A DNA stretch of 64,000 bases from Gemmatimonadales bacterium UBA2975 (GCA_002348265.1 DEAT01000080.1:55080-119079); one strand, 5' to 3'; positions 1 through 8,215 are shown, counted from the first letter of the stretch. The notes: generated from the letters alone by a model not told the origin. Numbers and translations: made by a program.

Positions 1-1036
1 CACGTTCTGTAACCCATGCGATTACCCGTTCTAGGAGCCCGGAAGCTGTTAGGCCTCCTACCAAGCCCATGAGCAGAATCGTAAAGATCGAGACACCAAA
101 CGCCCGTCTCATACCGTCGAGTATGATACCTGTAGCGATGAAGTTCTCCCGGTCTAAGACCAGCAGATCAGAGAGCCCGAAGCGACCTAGAACTAGGCCG
201 AGTAGTATTCCTGATCCTATGCCCGCGAAAAGTCCGACGACGAGATGAGTGCGTCGGAGTAGCAGAGTGAGAACTCCTGCGGGAACCAAGAGCATGATCA
301 GGCCCGCGGGGTTCCCCTGGGGGCTGAGATGCACATCTGCTCCCGATGCTCCTCCGAACAGTGCGAAGACTATGACCGCGGCTGCTCCGGCTGGTAAAGC
401 ATACCGCATACGTGAGCGGACGACTCCTCCGAGGTCGGCTCCCTGAGTCGTCGCCGACGCGATGGTAGTATCAGAGATCGGTGAGATATTGTCGCCAAAC
501 GTAGCGCCGGCTAGGACTGCACCAATGGTAAATGCCCCGTCAGCGCCCATTAATCCCGCAGTCGGGTACAGAAGGGGGGCGCAGACTAAGATAGTTCCTA
601 GGCTGGTCCCGGTCGCTGTAGAGAATATGGAGCAGACCACGAACGTGGCGACTACGAAACCGCCGCCTTCTACTCCGGTCGAGGAGGCCGTCCATACTAG
701 CGCGTCGATGAGCCCGCTTTCTCGCAGGACGACTCCCATTATACCCGCTAGCAGCCATGCGAGAATGAGCATCATCACGATTCGGTGACTCATTCCCTCA
801 ATCACCGCTTCGGCGTACTGGCTAGGCTTTCTGGCTAGGAGAATGCCTGCTCCGAGTGATGCAATCAGGATTGGACCGAAGCCAGTCTCATCGGGAGCGC
901 CCGATATCCCAAGCCAGGAAACACCGCCGATAAAGACTAGGAATGGGGCGAGCGCGCCTGCTGCTCCTCCACGAAAACCCAGCTGTACGGTGCGGTTCAC
1001 GTCGGAGCTGTGATGGGTAGATGTTGGAAAGTTCAC
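1..1036 (-). CDS. NhaC-family Na+/H+ antiporter (C-terminus beyond window)
   Basis: Inner-membrane secondary transporter of the Na_H_antiporter (NhaC-like) family; the visible 345 codons are the N-terminal part and the frame runs open off the window edge. The reverse-strand translation is highly hydrophobic and contains the family hallmark GATFGDNISPISDTTIAS, the counterpart of the GDKxSPxSDTT motif of NhaC proteins. I chose the GTG at 1036 because it overlaps the stop of the upstream phosphatidyltransferase in a GTGA, a typical translationally coupled arrangement; a GTG at 1000 is a fallback. Cotranscription with the phosphatidyltransferase places it at the border of the pteridine/glucan locus, but its own role is probably Na+ or proton homeostasis, or export of a small amine or acid. 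The substrate cannot be read from sequence. Confidence 0.8.
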   Translation of the reverse strand, partial: MNFPTSTHHSSDVNRTVQLGFRGGAAGALAPFLVFIGGVSWLGISGAPDETGFGPILIASLGAGILLARKPSQYAEAVIEGMSHRIVMMLILAWLLAGIMGVVLRESGLIDALVWTASSTGVEGGGFVVATFVVCSIFSTATGTSLGTILVCAPLLYPTAGLMGADGAFTIGAVLAGATFGDNISPISDTTIASATTQGADLGGVVRSRMRYALPAGAAAVIVFALFGGASGADVHLSPQGNPAGLIMLLVPAGVLTLLLRRTHLVVGLFAGIGSGILLGLVLGRFGLSDLLVLDRENFIATGIILDGMRRAFGVSIFTILLMGLVGGLTASGLLERVIAWVTER

Positions 1037-1767
1037 AAAGACCGGGGTCGGAGGAGCCACACCGCGTCAATCAAGAATGACCACGTCAACATAGCCAGTG
1101 CCAAAGCGGACACACTAAATGCGATAAAGTTAGGGATGATAGGGCCGAGGGCGATGAGGAGTGCTATACCCTGGATGACGCAGATCAGTTTTCTTCGAAA
1201 GCTGGGAGCAAGTTCGCCACGGAGGGCCGGCAGGACCAATCCTGCACCTAAAAAGAGGTATCGCATCGCACCTATCAGAAGGACCCACGCTCCCGTCCTG
1301 TCTTCAGCCCAAACTAGGGCTGAAAGTACGAGCATCAGCGCCGCATCCGTTTCCATATCGAATCGCGCACCGAACTCTGTCGACGTACCGGTCCGACGAG
1401 CGACCCAGCCATCGACCCCATCAAGCAACATGATTCCCGTGCCTAGCCCGACGATGGACCAACGGCCCAAAGTGCCGAGCGACTCTGCATAGGTCACCAA
1501 GCCAGCGAGGCAGAGAGTTCCTATGCTGCGGGCCATAGTGATGCGATTGGCTGATCCAAGCCCAGGTTGGGGTAGTGTATCCGGTAGGTTACTAGCAATC
1601 AGGTAGGCGGTGATCGCGTAAAGGATACCTACTGTCACGATATAGGTGGCCTGGAGGTCTAGAAAGCTCCACGTTACGGTTGCGAAGAGGAGTGCGAAGA
1701 CGAGACCAGCGATCAGGTCGGTGTATGCCTGGGGACGTGCTCCCGCCAAGTAAGAGGTGTCGGACAT
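1033..1767 (-). CDS. CDP-alcohol phosphatidyltransferase family membrane enzyme
   Basis: Integral membrane enzyme that moves a phosphatidyl (or similar) group from a CDP-activated donor to an alcohol acceptor. The full family signature D-x2-DG-x2-AR-x8-G-x3-D-x3-D is present (DGVDGWVARR, then eight residues to G and the two metal-binding Asp). About six hydrophobic segments flank it, two of them N-terminal to the usual core. The start chosen is ATG 1767 (MSDTSYLAG); the frame is open 27 codons further upstream, but that stretch lies antisense inside the divergent dehydrogenase gene. The start codon overlaps the start of that gene within one CATG, and I see no Shine-Dalgarno sequence, so the message may be leaderless. 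In this locus it could make a polar lipid acceptor or donor for the pteridine or glucan product (inference). Confidence 0.85.
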   Translation of the reverse strand: MSDTSYLAGARPQAYTDLIAGLVFALLFATVTWSFLDLQATYIVTVGILYAITAYLIASNLPDTLPQPGLGSANRITMARSIGTLCLAGLVTYAESLGTLGRWSIVGLGTGIMLLDGVDGWVARRTGTSTEFGARFDMETDAALMLVLSALVWAEDRTGAWVLLIGAMRYLFLGAGLVLPALRGELAPSFRRKLICVIQGIALLIALGPIIPNFIAFSVSALALAMLTWSFLIDAVWLLRPRSL

Positions 1768-1768
1768 G
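1765..1768. other. Head-to-head start-codon overlap (CATG)
   Basis: The tetranucleotide CATG supplies ATG 1766 to the rightward dehydrogenase and ATG 1767 to the leftward phosphatidyltransferase. No intergenic DNA remains, so each promoter must lie inside the other gene. The rightward gene has a possible Shine-Dalgarno sequence (AAGAGG, 1752-1757); the leftward one has none visible. The same arrangement recurs at 9847-9850. Confidence 0.7.
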
Positions 1769-2755
1769 TTAGAAGAAAACACTGCACGCGCGTTCTGGGT
1801 CCAGAAGCCTGGGCTCGGTGAGATTGTTCCAAGTAAGCTTAAGCCCATGGGCCCGGACGATGTACTCGTGCGTGCGAGCTATTCCGGCATCAGTCGTGGT
1901 ACGGAAACGCTAGTCTTTCGTGGTGAGGTCCCGATTTCAAGCTATGACGTGATGCGCGCGCCATTTCAGGAAGGGACTTTTCCTGCTCCAATAAAGTTCG
2001 GCTACATAAGTGTCGGCGTAATTGAATCAGCCTGTGACGCCGGCAAGGCTCTAGTCGGGAAGGATGTCTTTTGTCTGTACCCTCACCAGGACCGCTATGT
2101 GGTGCCCGCGTCTGCTGTGACGGTATTGCCACCGGGCGTCCCCACGGGTCGTGCTGTTCTTGCCGCCAATATGGAGACTGCCCTAAACGCTGTTTGGGAC
2201 GCGAAGGTATCTTTGGGTGATAGAGTAGTAGTGGTGGGAGGGGGTGTATTAGGACTTTTAGTCTCATGGCTGATTGCAAAAATACCGGCTACAGATGTGA
2301 CGGTCGTAGACCCGAATGAGAAACACGCATTGGTGGCAGAGGAATTAGGCGTCCGCTTCGCTGTGTCTGTGCCGGACGACTGCGACGCTGATGTAGTTGT
2401 CCATGCGAGCGGTAATCCGGAGGGACTAGCGGATGGGCTTAAGGCGGCGGGTGTCGAGGGACGGGTCGTCGAGCTGAGCTGGTTTGGAGACGTGCCGGTA
2501 TCGCTTCCCTTAGGAGAAGCGTTCCATGATCGACGCCTCACTATACGCAGCAGTCAGGTTGGTCGTATCCCGCCCGAACGCGCTCCAAGGTGGAACCATA
2601 CTCGACGGATGGCGGTTGCGCTCAGTCTACTGAAAGACAACGCGCTAGACGCGCTGATATCCGATGAGAGTGGGTTCGAGGAACTTCCAAGGGTGATGGA
2701 ACGGCTAGCTCTTTCTGGTGAAGACTCGCTTTGCCATCGTATTCGATACAACTGA
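1766..2755 (+). CDS. MDR-superfamily dehydrogenase lacking the usual zinc cysteine
   Basis: Medium-chain dehydrogenase/reductase of about 329 residues, annotated in such loci as zinc-binding alcohol dehydrogenase. The N-terminal GroES-like part carries SGISRGTETLVFRGE, where classic zinc ADHs have a Cys (GxCGTD); a similar SGISRGTE motif occurs in the BchC branch. The Rossmann part has VVVVGGGVLGLLVSWLIA followed by an acidic VVDPNEK strand end, consistent with NAD(H) binding. The start is ATG 1766, with GTG 1757 as alternative; a purine-rich AAGAGG lies 8 bases upstream of the ATG. It is the first gene of a five-gene rightward operon with the QueD-like, GT4, methyltransferase and AglD-like genes, so it probably oxidises or reduces a side chain or sugar of the pathway intermediate (inference). 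Confidence 0.82.
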   Translation: MLEENTARAFWVQKPGLGEIVPSKLKPMGPDDVLVRASYSGISRGTETLVFRGEVPISSYDVMRAPFQEGTFPAPIKFGYISVGVIESACDAGKALVGKDVFCLYPHQDRYVVPASAVTVLPPGVPTGRAVLAANMETALNAVWDAKVSLGDRVVVVGGGVLGLLVSWLIAKIPATDVTVVDPNEKHALVAEELGVRFAVSVPDDCDADVVVHASGNPEGLADGLKAAGVEGRVVELSWFGDVPVSLPLGEAFHDRRLTIRSSQVGRIPPERAPRWNHTRRMAVALSLLKDNALDALISDESGFEELPRVMERLALSGEDSLCHRIRYN

Positions 2756-2772
2756 TTCCGGAGAGGTCTGAC

Positions 2773-3171
2773 GTGTACAAGCTCAATGTTCGCGATCACT
2801 TCATGATTGCCCACAGCTTCCACGGAGAAGCGTTCGGCCCTGCACAGCGTCTGCATGGAGCGACTTATGTTGTCGACGCGACGTTCAAGCGGGATGAACT
2901 CGATCCGGATGGCCTCGTTGTCGATATTGCGCTAGCTGGCGATCAGTTAAAGACGATTCTTGAAGAGTTCAACTACCGAAACCTGGATGAGGTTCAGGAG
3001 TTCGAGGGCGAGAACACCACTACAGAGTTTCTCTCTCGCAAGATCCAAGAGCGGCTAGTGAAGGCTGTGCACGATGGGGCTCTTGGTCCGAACGCTTCGG
3101 GCTGCAACTCAATAGAAGTCACCCTCAACGAATCGCACGTTGCATGGGCGAGCTACGAAGCGGAAGTGTGA
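2773..3171 (+). CDS. QueD/PTPS-like 6-pyruvoyl-tetrahydropterin synthase homologue with altered active site
   Basis: Small protein (132 residues) of the 6-pyruvoyl/6-carboxytetrahydropterin synthase fold, which normally acts on dihydroneopterin triphosphate using Zn. I chose GTG 2773 because a strong GGAGAGG (2760-2766) sits 6 bases upstream and this start avoids overlap with the dehydrogenase. Compared with E. coli QueD, the Zn ligands His14 and His28 are kept, but the third (second His of the HGH motif) is Ala30. The catalytic Cys position is Ala24, and the catalytic Asp-His pair is Asn67-Tyr68. Glu120 (NESHVAW) is kept. The fold-level pattern is intact, so this is a specialised subfamily rather than a decayed gene. 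It probably binds a pterin or pyrimidine and catalyses a different reaction, or acts as a binding protein. Its stop overlaps the next start (GTGA). Confidence 0.82.
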   Translation: MYKLNVRDHFMIAHSFHGEAFGPAQRLHGATYVVDATFKRDELDPDGLVVDIALAGDQLKTILEEFNYRNLDEVQEFEGENTTTEFLSRKIQERLVKAVHDGALGPNASGCNSIEVTLNESHVAWASYEAEV

Positions 3172-4256
3172 TCCGAACAAAGCGGCGTGCGTTCCATTTT
3201 GTTGTTCCGGGGAGACTTGATCAGAGAACCGGTGGTTACATCTATGGTGCTCGGATGGTCTCAGAACTCAGAAGGGCAGGGTTTTCGATAGACGTTCACT
3301 CGATAGGCGGGACTTTCCCGGTTGTCGATTCTGTAGCTCGGGAAGCCTTAGACAGAATACTTGCAGACTTGGATGATGGTGAGCGAGTTGCGATAGACGG
3401 TTTGGCTTCGGGTGGACTTCCCGATGTGATCTCCAAGCACGCTCCGCGCCTCGCCATCGTTGCTCTCGTGCACCATCCTCTTGCAGACGAGACGGGCCAT
3501 ACAGAAAGCCAGCGTGATCATTTTTTCCTTTCAGAGAAGAAGACTCTGAGCCAAGCGCGCGGAGTGATCGTAACAAGCTCTTTCACAGCGAACCGATTGG
3601 TGGATTTCGATGTGTCGAGTGAACGGATCCGGGTCGTCGAACCTGGAACTGACCCCGCACCACTGGCTGATGGCCCACGTGATAATGATCCGCCTAGACT
3701 CGTTTGTGTAGGTTCGCTCACCCCACGAAAGGGACAGGATTTGCTTGTTGAGTCTTTGGGTCGATTGCGAGAACTGGAATGGAGATGTGTATGCGCGGGA
3801 AGCCTTTCTCGCGATGAACGTTTTGCAAGAATGGTCTCGGATGAGATTGACCGTCGTGGTTTAGGGGGGCGGATCGAACTAGTTGGCGAGCTTGAATCTG
3901 CGGCTCTCGAGGAAGTTTATCGCTCCGCTTCCCTATTTGTGCTCCCTTCGCACTATGAAGGTTATGGAATGGCGTATGCCGAGGCTCTCGCGAGAGGGAT
4001 CCCCGTGGTAGGTACGACTGGCGGCGCTATCCCTTACACAGTCCCTAGTTTTGCGAGTGTATTAGTGCCCCCTGGTGATGCGGATGCTCTTACCGGGGCA
4101 CTTGAGGGTCTGTTGGTTGCACCTGATCGACGTGAAGTGCTGGCCGAGGGTGCCCGCATGCACAGAGACTCACTCCCGACTTGGCCCGAACAGGCGACTC
4201 AATTCCACGAGGCAATGTTACGACTGACAGGGTCCGATGGGGCACCCCATGTCTGA
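3168..4256 (+). CDS. Glycosyltransferase family 4 (GT-B fold)
   Basis: Retaining GT-B glycosyltransferase of about 362 residues. It has an N-terminal acceptor domain, a linker, and a C-terminal donor domain starting at VGSLTPRKGQDLLVESL. The donor-site E-x7-E motif is in EGYGMAYAEALARG, followed by GIPVVGTTGGAIP. The start is GTG 3168, overlapping the QueD-like stop as GTGA; an ATG at 3144 is possible but would overlap by 28 bases. It ends overlapping the methyltransferase start. By position it could glycosylate the pteridine-like product, as pterin glycosyltransferases do in cyanobacteria, or build a glycan on a lipid; the sequence does not decide between them. Confidence 0.85.
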   Translation: MIRTKRRAFHFVVPGRLDQRTGGYIYGARMVSELRRAGFSIDVHSIGGTFPVVDSVAREALDRILADLDDGERVAIDGLASGGLPDVISKHAPRLAIVALVHHPLADETGHTESQRDHFFLSEKKTLSQARGVIVTSSFTANRLVDFDVSSERIRVVEPGTDPAPLADGPRDNDPPRLVCVGSLTPRKGQDLLVESLGRLRELEWRCVCAGSLSRDERFARMVSDEIDRRGLGGRIELVGELESAALEEVYRSASLFVLPSHYEGYGMAYAEALARGIPVVGTTGGAIPYTVPSFASVLVPPGDADALTGALEGLLVAPDRREVLAEGARMHRDSLPTWPEQATQFHEAMLRLTGSDGAPHV

Positions 4257-5058
4257 AGACAGCTTTGATCTAAGCTGGCTAGAGCTTCGTGAGAGAGCAG
4301 ATCACCGCGCTCGAGCACATGAACTTGCGGACCGGTTAGAGGGTGTTGGGCAGCTGTGCGGATGGTCCGTGGTACTGGACTTAGGATCTGGGTCTGGTTC
4401 GAACTTAAGGTACTTGGCACCGAGGCTGCCTTGGGTGGATTCATGGGTGCTGCTCGATAAAGATTCTTCTCTTTTAAAGACCGCAAGGGCTCCGGGCGTG
4501 CCAGAGCCCACTCGAATCATTGGAGATATCGCAGTCGAGGGCATGGCCGCGATTGCTTCCGCGGATGTGGTCACTGCCTCTGCGCTTCTCGATTTGGTGT
4601 CGAGGGATTGGTTAAGTGATACCGTCAAAGCCTGTGCAGCGAAGGGTGCTGCTGCTTTGTTCTCTCTCAGCTATAACGGAGACATTCGATGGTCCATCGA
4701 GGATCGTGACGACGTAATAGTTCGGGGTGCGGTAAATGAACACCAAGGGCGGGTTAAGGGTCTTGGCCGTGCGCTGGGTCCGGAGGCTGCGATTGTGGCG
4801 CGGACTCTGTTTATGGAGTTTGGCTATGACGTTTTGCTTCGGCCTACTCCTTGGCGCTTGAGCGGATTGAAAGATCAGGATCTCACTCTAGCTCTAGTGC
4901 GGGGTTGGATTGAAGCCGCGGTTGAAGTGCTTCCTAAAAGCATTGAGCTGATTCACGCATGGGGAAACCGTAGGTGCGAGGAAGTGCGGGGAAACGAATA
5001 TGAGTTGGAAGTAGGCCATTATGATTTGCTTGCCCTGCCACCCTTGGATGCGGATTGA
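4249..5058 (+). CDS. Class I SAM-dependent methyltransferase
   Basis: Soluble methyltransferase of about 269 residues. SAM-binding motif I is clear (VVLDLGSGSGSNLRYLAPRL), followed by an acidic residue after the second strand (VLLDKDSSLL) and a DVVTASALLDLVS segment matching motif IV. The start is ATG 4249, eight bases before the stop of the glycosyltransferase; ATG 4237 is an alternative. Its stop overlaps the next start (TTGA). The operon context suggests methylation of a pterin, sugar or other small intermediate. I do not recognise a closer subfamily. Confidence 0.8.
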   Translation: MSEDSFDLSWLELRERADHRARAHELADRLEGVGQLCGWSVVLDLGSGSGSNLRYLAPRLPWVDSWVLLDKDSSLLKTARAPGVPEPTRIIGDIAVEGMAAIASADVVTASALLDLVSRDWLSDTVKACAAKGAAALFSLSYNGDIRWSIEDRDDVIVRGAVNEHQGRVKGLGRALGPEAAIVARTLFMEFGYDVLLRPTPWRLSGLKDQDLTLALVRGWIEAAVEVLPKSIELIHAWGNRRCEEVRGNEYELEVGHYDLLALPPLDAD

Positions 5059-6035
5059 GTGAGGAAGAGCTTTGTGCGCGTGAGACACTATTGAGCCGGC
5101 GGAATTTTATCCTCGCTGGGCGTGGTATCATGAGCTTGGGGTCACTTGTGTTACTAGCATTCGTGGTTGATCTCCGCTCGGTGATGGTTCGTTTCACCGA
5201 ACTTGATCCAGGATGGGTAGCTGCTGCGCTAACAGTGTCTTTCGTCCAAGTATTCCTGTCTGCATGGCGATGGCGCTTTACTGCGAATCGATTGGGCCTG
5301 CTTATCTCGTTACGCTACGCGGTGTTCGAGTACTATCTCGCAACCTTCCTAAATCAAGTGCTGCCCGGAGGCATAGTAGGTGACGTGTCCCGTGCATGGA
5401 GACACGCTAAGGGGACAGAAAAAAGAGCGGCTCTCCAGGCAGTGGCTTTTGAGCGTCTTTCGGGACTAGTTGTGATGAGTGCGGTTGCATCGTTTTCTGC
5501 TGTCGTGTTACTACAGGAACTATCGCGCAGTATTCAGGCGATCTCGTTGGGAATCGTCCTTTTGCTCTCTGTAAGTGTGGGCTTCTCAATGCGCCACGCT
5601 CGGGAAAACAGGGAAACATCCCAGCTTTTTTCTGATCTGAGGCGAGCCTTAATAGACGGTATAGCCCTGCCTGTTCAGTTGATCACCTCTGCAACTGTAG
5701 TAGGTACCTACCTTCTAGTATTCGTTATGGCCGCTCGTGCAGTGCAGCTGGAAACGGACGGCCTTCTGCTAGCGATGCTCGCTGCACCAATCCTTATGAC
5801 GATGCTGCTTCCTGTGACGATGGCAGGGTGGGGGCTTAGGGAACTGGCTGCGGCTGCGGTGTGGAGCACCGCGGGGCTGTCCGCAATTGATGGAGTAGCG
5901 GTATCGATTTCGTACGGACTTCTAGCACTGGTTTCCACTCTTCCTGGAGCTTGTGTCTTTTTCTTTACACTGTTTCGGATCGGAGGTCTAAATCAAAAAG
6001 CAGGTCCGATCCGAGCTGGAAGTGACGCACCTTAG
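5055..6035 (+). CDS. AglD/MprF-type flippase-like integral membrane protein (UPF0104)
   Basis: Polytopic inner-membrane protein of 326 residues with about eight hydrophobic helices, matching the lysylphosphatidylglycerol-synthase TM region family (UPF0104/AglD2). Family-type landmarks are NQVLPGGIVGDVSRAWRH after the third helix and a C-terminal LPVTMAGWGLRE. It uses a TTG start that overlaps the methyltransferase stop as TTGA. Members are often lipid or polyprenyl-glycan flippase candidates, so it may move the lipid-linked product across the membrane (inference). Its last 71 bases overlap, tail to tail, the 3' end of the leftward RibD-type reductase gene. Confidence 0.8.
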   Translation: MSEEELCARETLLSRRNFILAGRGIMSLGSLVLLAFVVDLRSVMVRFTELDPGWVAAALTVSFVQVFLSAWRWRFTANRLGLLISLRYAVFEYYLATFLNQVLPGGIVGDVSRAWRHAKGTEKRAALQAVAFERLSGLVVMSAVASFSAVVLLQELSRSIQAISLGIVLLLSVSVGFSMRHARENRETSQLFSDLRRALIDGIALPVQLITSATVVGTYLLVFVMAARAVQLETDGLLLAMLAAPILMTMLLPVTMAGWGLRELAAAAVWSTAGLSAIDGVAVSISYGLLALVSTLPGACVFFFTLFRIGGLNQKAGPIRAGSDAP

Positions 6036-6666
6036 GCCTTCGGATTCCATCTAGCGTCTGCACTTCCGGGAGCGTGATGCCTGGTTTCCCAGAGCCTATC
6101 AGTAGTGCGGCAACTGAGATGTGCAGTCGGTCGAGCAGGTCCTCAGCGAGGAACTGAGAGACCGTTAGGCCACCACCTTCGATTAGGATTCGATTCAAGC
6201 CCCTGTTGCGAAGCTCGTCGATTACCGCCGCTGGGGAAAATCCTTTAACACCTTCTTGCAGAGGTACAATCTGGATCCCGTCGCGAAGTCTTTTGTCCTC
6301 GTTTTTAGCGGTCGCCTCTATGCTCTGCATCCAGAGTGTAGGGGCTTCATCATCGGTGAAGATTGAATATGTCTCGGCCAGGCGACTCCGTGGGTCGAGA
6401 ACGACGCGGACGGGATTGGTTCCCTGGGCCTTCCGAACTGTCAGACTGGGGTTATCTAATTCGACCGTGTTCGCTCCCACTACTACCGCGTCGGCTAACG
6501 CTCTTACTCGATGCAGTCGCTCAATATCCTTTGGGCCATTGATATAGTGGGAGTGACCGGTGACGGTGGCGATCCGACCATCGAGGCTCTGACCGAGCTG
6601 CCCCAACACGAACCGATCCATCTTCTCGAGGGGTGCTAAGAGTTCGCCGAGATCTGCGTTGATCAT
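5965..6666 (-). CDS. RibD C-terminal-type (HTP/DHFR-like) reductase
   Basis: NAD(P)H-dependent reductase domain of 233 residues like the C-terminal half of RibD or archaeal ArfC, which reduce the ribosyl side chain of a diaminopyrimidine phosphate to ribityl. Recognisable are GQSLDGRIA near the N-terminus, ADAVVVGANTVELDNPSLTVR (about residues 58-78), and ILIEGGGLTVSQFL (about 170-183), the nucleotide-binding glycine loop. The deaminase half of RibD is absent. The ATG at 6666 overlaps the creatininase stop as ATGA. It is the last gene of a four-gene leftward operon. Together with the cyclohydrolase and creatininase it argues for a GTP-derived pyrimidine intermediate rather than ordinary riboflavin synthesis. 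Confidence 0.88.
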   Translation of the reverse strand: MINADLGELLAPLEKMDRFVLGQLGQSLDGRIATVTGHSHYINGPKDIERLHRVRALADAVVVGANTVELDNPSLTVRKAQGTNPVRVVLDPRSRLAETYSIFTDDEAPTLWMQSIEATAKNEDKRLRDGIQIVPLQEGVKGFSPAAVIDELRNRGLNRILIEGGGLTVSQFLAEDLLDRLHISVAALLIGSGKPGITLPEVQTLDGIRRPKVRHFQLGSDLLFDLDLRSETV

Positions 6667-7460
6667 ACTTCGGTCTGCCGGCGCTCCAAGTGTCCGATCG
6701 GAAACGCGTGCGCATCCCGAACCACCTCAGCGAGGACACCGGCATAGTGCTCGACCAAGCGGCTGCCGAGTTCCGCAGTTGCGAGCGTGGCATCACCCGA
6801 AACCCCTTGTGGGTTTAGATCGTATGACGTCCAGGCAAAGGGAGCGACACCTTCGGGTCTGATCCAGGCAAGTGTCCTTTCTAATTCTTCTCCGAGCGAA
6901 CTGAAACACTGAAGCTCATCGGTCCTGACGAGGTCTGGTTTCAGGTGCATCATCATTGCGGTCTCTATAGCTCCTCCGTGCAGCCCGTGCATCCATTCCG
7001 TATCGGGCAGTCCGACACCTGAGGGTCTCGGAAAGCGAAAATAATGGGCTTTCACAACGAGCATAGTGAACTCACATCGAATACGCAGAGCTGCTGAGTC
7101 GATTGCCGCTTTGTTGCCTCCGTGGCTATTGCTAAGCACAAGCCGCCGGAGGCCTGCGGCGTGCAGTCCGCTCGCTAGCCCCACCAGAGCATCTTCGAGT
7201 GATTGTGGAGAGAGGGTTAGGGTGCCTGGAAACGTTACGTGCTCCAGGCTCGCCCCAACGGTTTGGGTCGGAAGAACGACGAGCGGTATCGTCTCCAGTT
7301 GGGTTACTGCTGCTTCGACCAACCCCTCCCCAATATTGACGTCTGTGGAGAGCGGGAGGTGAGGCCCATGCTGTTCGATGCCGGCGACTGGCAAAATTGC
7401 CACTGGGTCTCGACTGGCTAGAGCCTTGATTTCGGGGCTATTGAGATCGTGCCACTTCAT
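6663..7460 (-). CDS. Creatininase-family amidohydrolase (ArfB/MftE-like)
   Basis: Metal-dependent amidohydrolase of 265 residues. The family metal ligands are visible: Glu29, His31 and Asp40 in GIEQHGPHLPLSTD, His113 in NSHGGN, and Glu166 in HGGAIETAMM. The family includes creatininase, the mycofactocin peptidase MftE and ArfB, which deformylates the formamidopyrimidine product of some GTP cyclohydrolases. Neighbouring cyclohydrolase II and RibD-type reductase genes make an ArfB-like deformylation or related amide hydrolysis the most attractive role (inference). Start and stop both overlap neighbours by four bases (ATGA), so it is tightly coupled to the FkbM gene upstream and the reductase downstream. 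Confidence 0.88.
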   Translation of the reverse strand: MKWHDLNSPEIKALASRDPVAILPVAGIEQHGPHLPLSTDVNIGEGLVEAAVTQLETIPLVVLPTQTVGASLEHVTFPGTLTLSPQSLEDALVGLASGLHAAGLRRLVLSNSHGGNKAAIDSAALRIRCEFTMLVVKAHYFRFPRPSGVGLPDTEWMHGLHGGAIETAMMMHLKPDLVRTDELQCFSSLGEELERTLAWIRPEGVAPFAWTSYDLNPQGVSGDATLATAELGSRLVEHYAGVLAEVVRDAHAFPIGHLERRQTEV

Positions 7461-8215
7461 GTGGTTGTGTCCTGTAACCTTGAGATCCGTCGTGCGTATA
7501 GATCACCCGAGGGGAATTTAATGGCATGATGCGCTAGCCAGTCCTTCATTTTGTCTGGAGGCTGCCACACTTCCCAGAGGAAGCGGCGTTTCTCTCCAGG
7601 GATGGCATTGTACTCGTAATGACCGAGGGATTCGAGCCGGTTGATAGATGCCTCAGCGATTTCGAGGGTCCCGGACACGAATTCGATCGAAACCATAGCG
7701 ATGGACTGCGATAGGCCAGCGAGAACCTCCGCCTCGTGACCCTCTACGTCGATTTTGCAGAAGCTTGGTTCTCCATGTTCCTCTATCAAGGCGTCGAGCG
7801 TTGTCACGCGAACCTCTTGCCTTCGATTCCAGCGGACCTCACGAAAGGATGGATTCTGGCGCACGACCTTTTTTCGCCAGTCGTCTGCTAAGGTCGACAG
7901 GGTCGGGTTATTGTCGCTGACTAGCAGATTCCCAGTGCCTTTCGCTCTACCAACCGCTGCCTTAACAAGGGTTGCGCCCGATTTTCGGCCGATCCGTCTG
8001 CGAAGCCAGGGCAGGATGTCTTCTTGGGGCTCGATTGCGATGACTCGTGCGCCCAGGTCACAAAAAGCGACCGTCCGGTCACCTAGATGAGCACCGACAT
8101 CGAAGACGAGGTCGCCTGCACTGACGAATGAAGAGTATAGGGTTCGTAGGCCTCTCTGACGCCCAGGGCGCCAGTAGATAAGCATCGAACGTGCTAGGCC
8201 TAGCATGCGCCTCAT
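7457..8215 (-). CDS. FkbM-family SAM-dependent methyltransferase
   Basis: Methyltransferase of 252 residues with the FkbM signature: motif I VFDVGAHLGDRTVAF, acidic loop AIEPQED, and the characteristic CKIDVEGHEAEVLAGL (about residues 153-168). FkbM proteins usually O-methylate sugars or polyketides and are common in polysaccharide and glycolipid clusters. The ATG at 8215 overlaps the stop of the upstream sulfatase-like gene, and its stop overlaps the creatininase start, both as ATGA. It is the second methyltransferase of the locus, so the product probably carries at least two methyl groups or one is on a glycan (inference). Confidence 0.85.
   Translation of the reverse strand: MRRMLGLARSMLIYWRPGRQRGLRTLYSSFVSAGDLVFDVGAHLGDRTVAFCDLGARVIAIEPQEDILPWLRRRIGRKSGATLVKAAVGRAKGTGNLLVSDNNPTLSTLADDWRKKVVRQNPSFREVRWNRRQEVRVTTLDALIEEHGEPSFCKIDVEGHEAEVLAGLSQSIAMVSIEFVSGTLEIAEASINRLESLGHYEYNAIPGEKRRFLWEVWQPPDKMKDWLAHHAIKFPSGDLYARRISRLQDTTT

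Noticed and set aside
2773..3171. The QueD-like protein as a degraded gene
   Set aside because: Substitutions are confined to active-site positions, the frame is intact, the Shine-Dalgarno is strong, and the rest of the fold is conserved.
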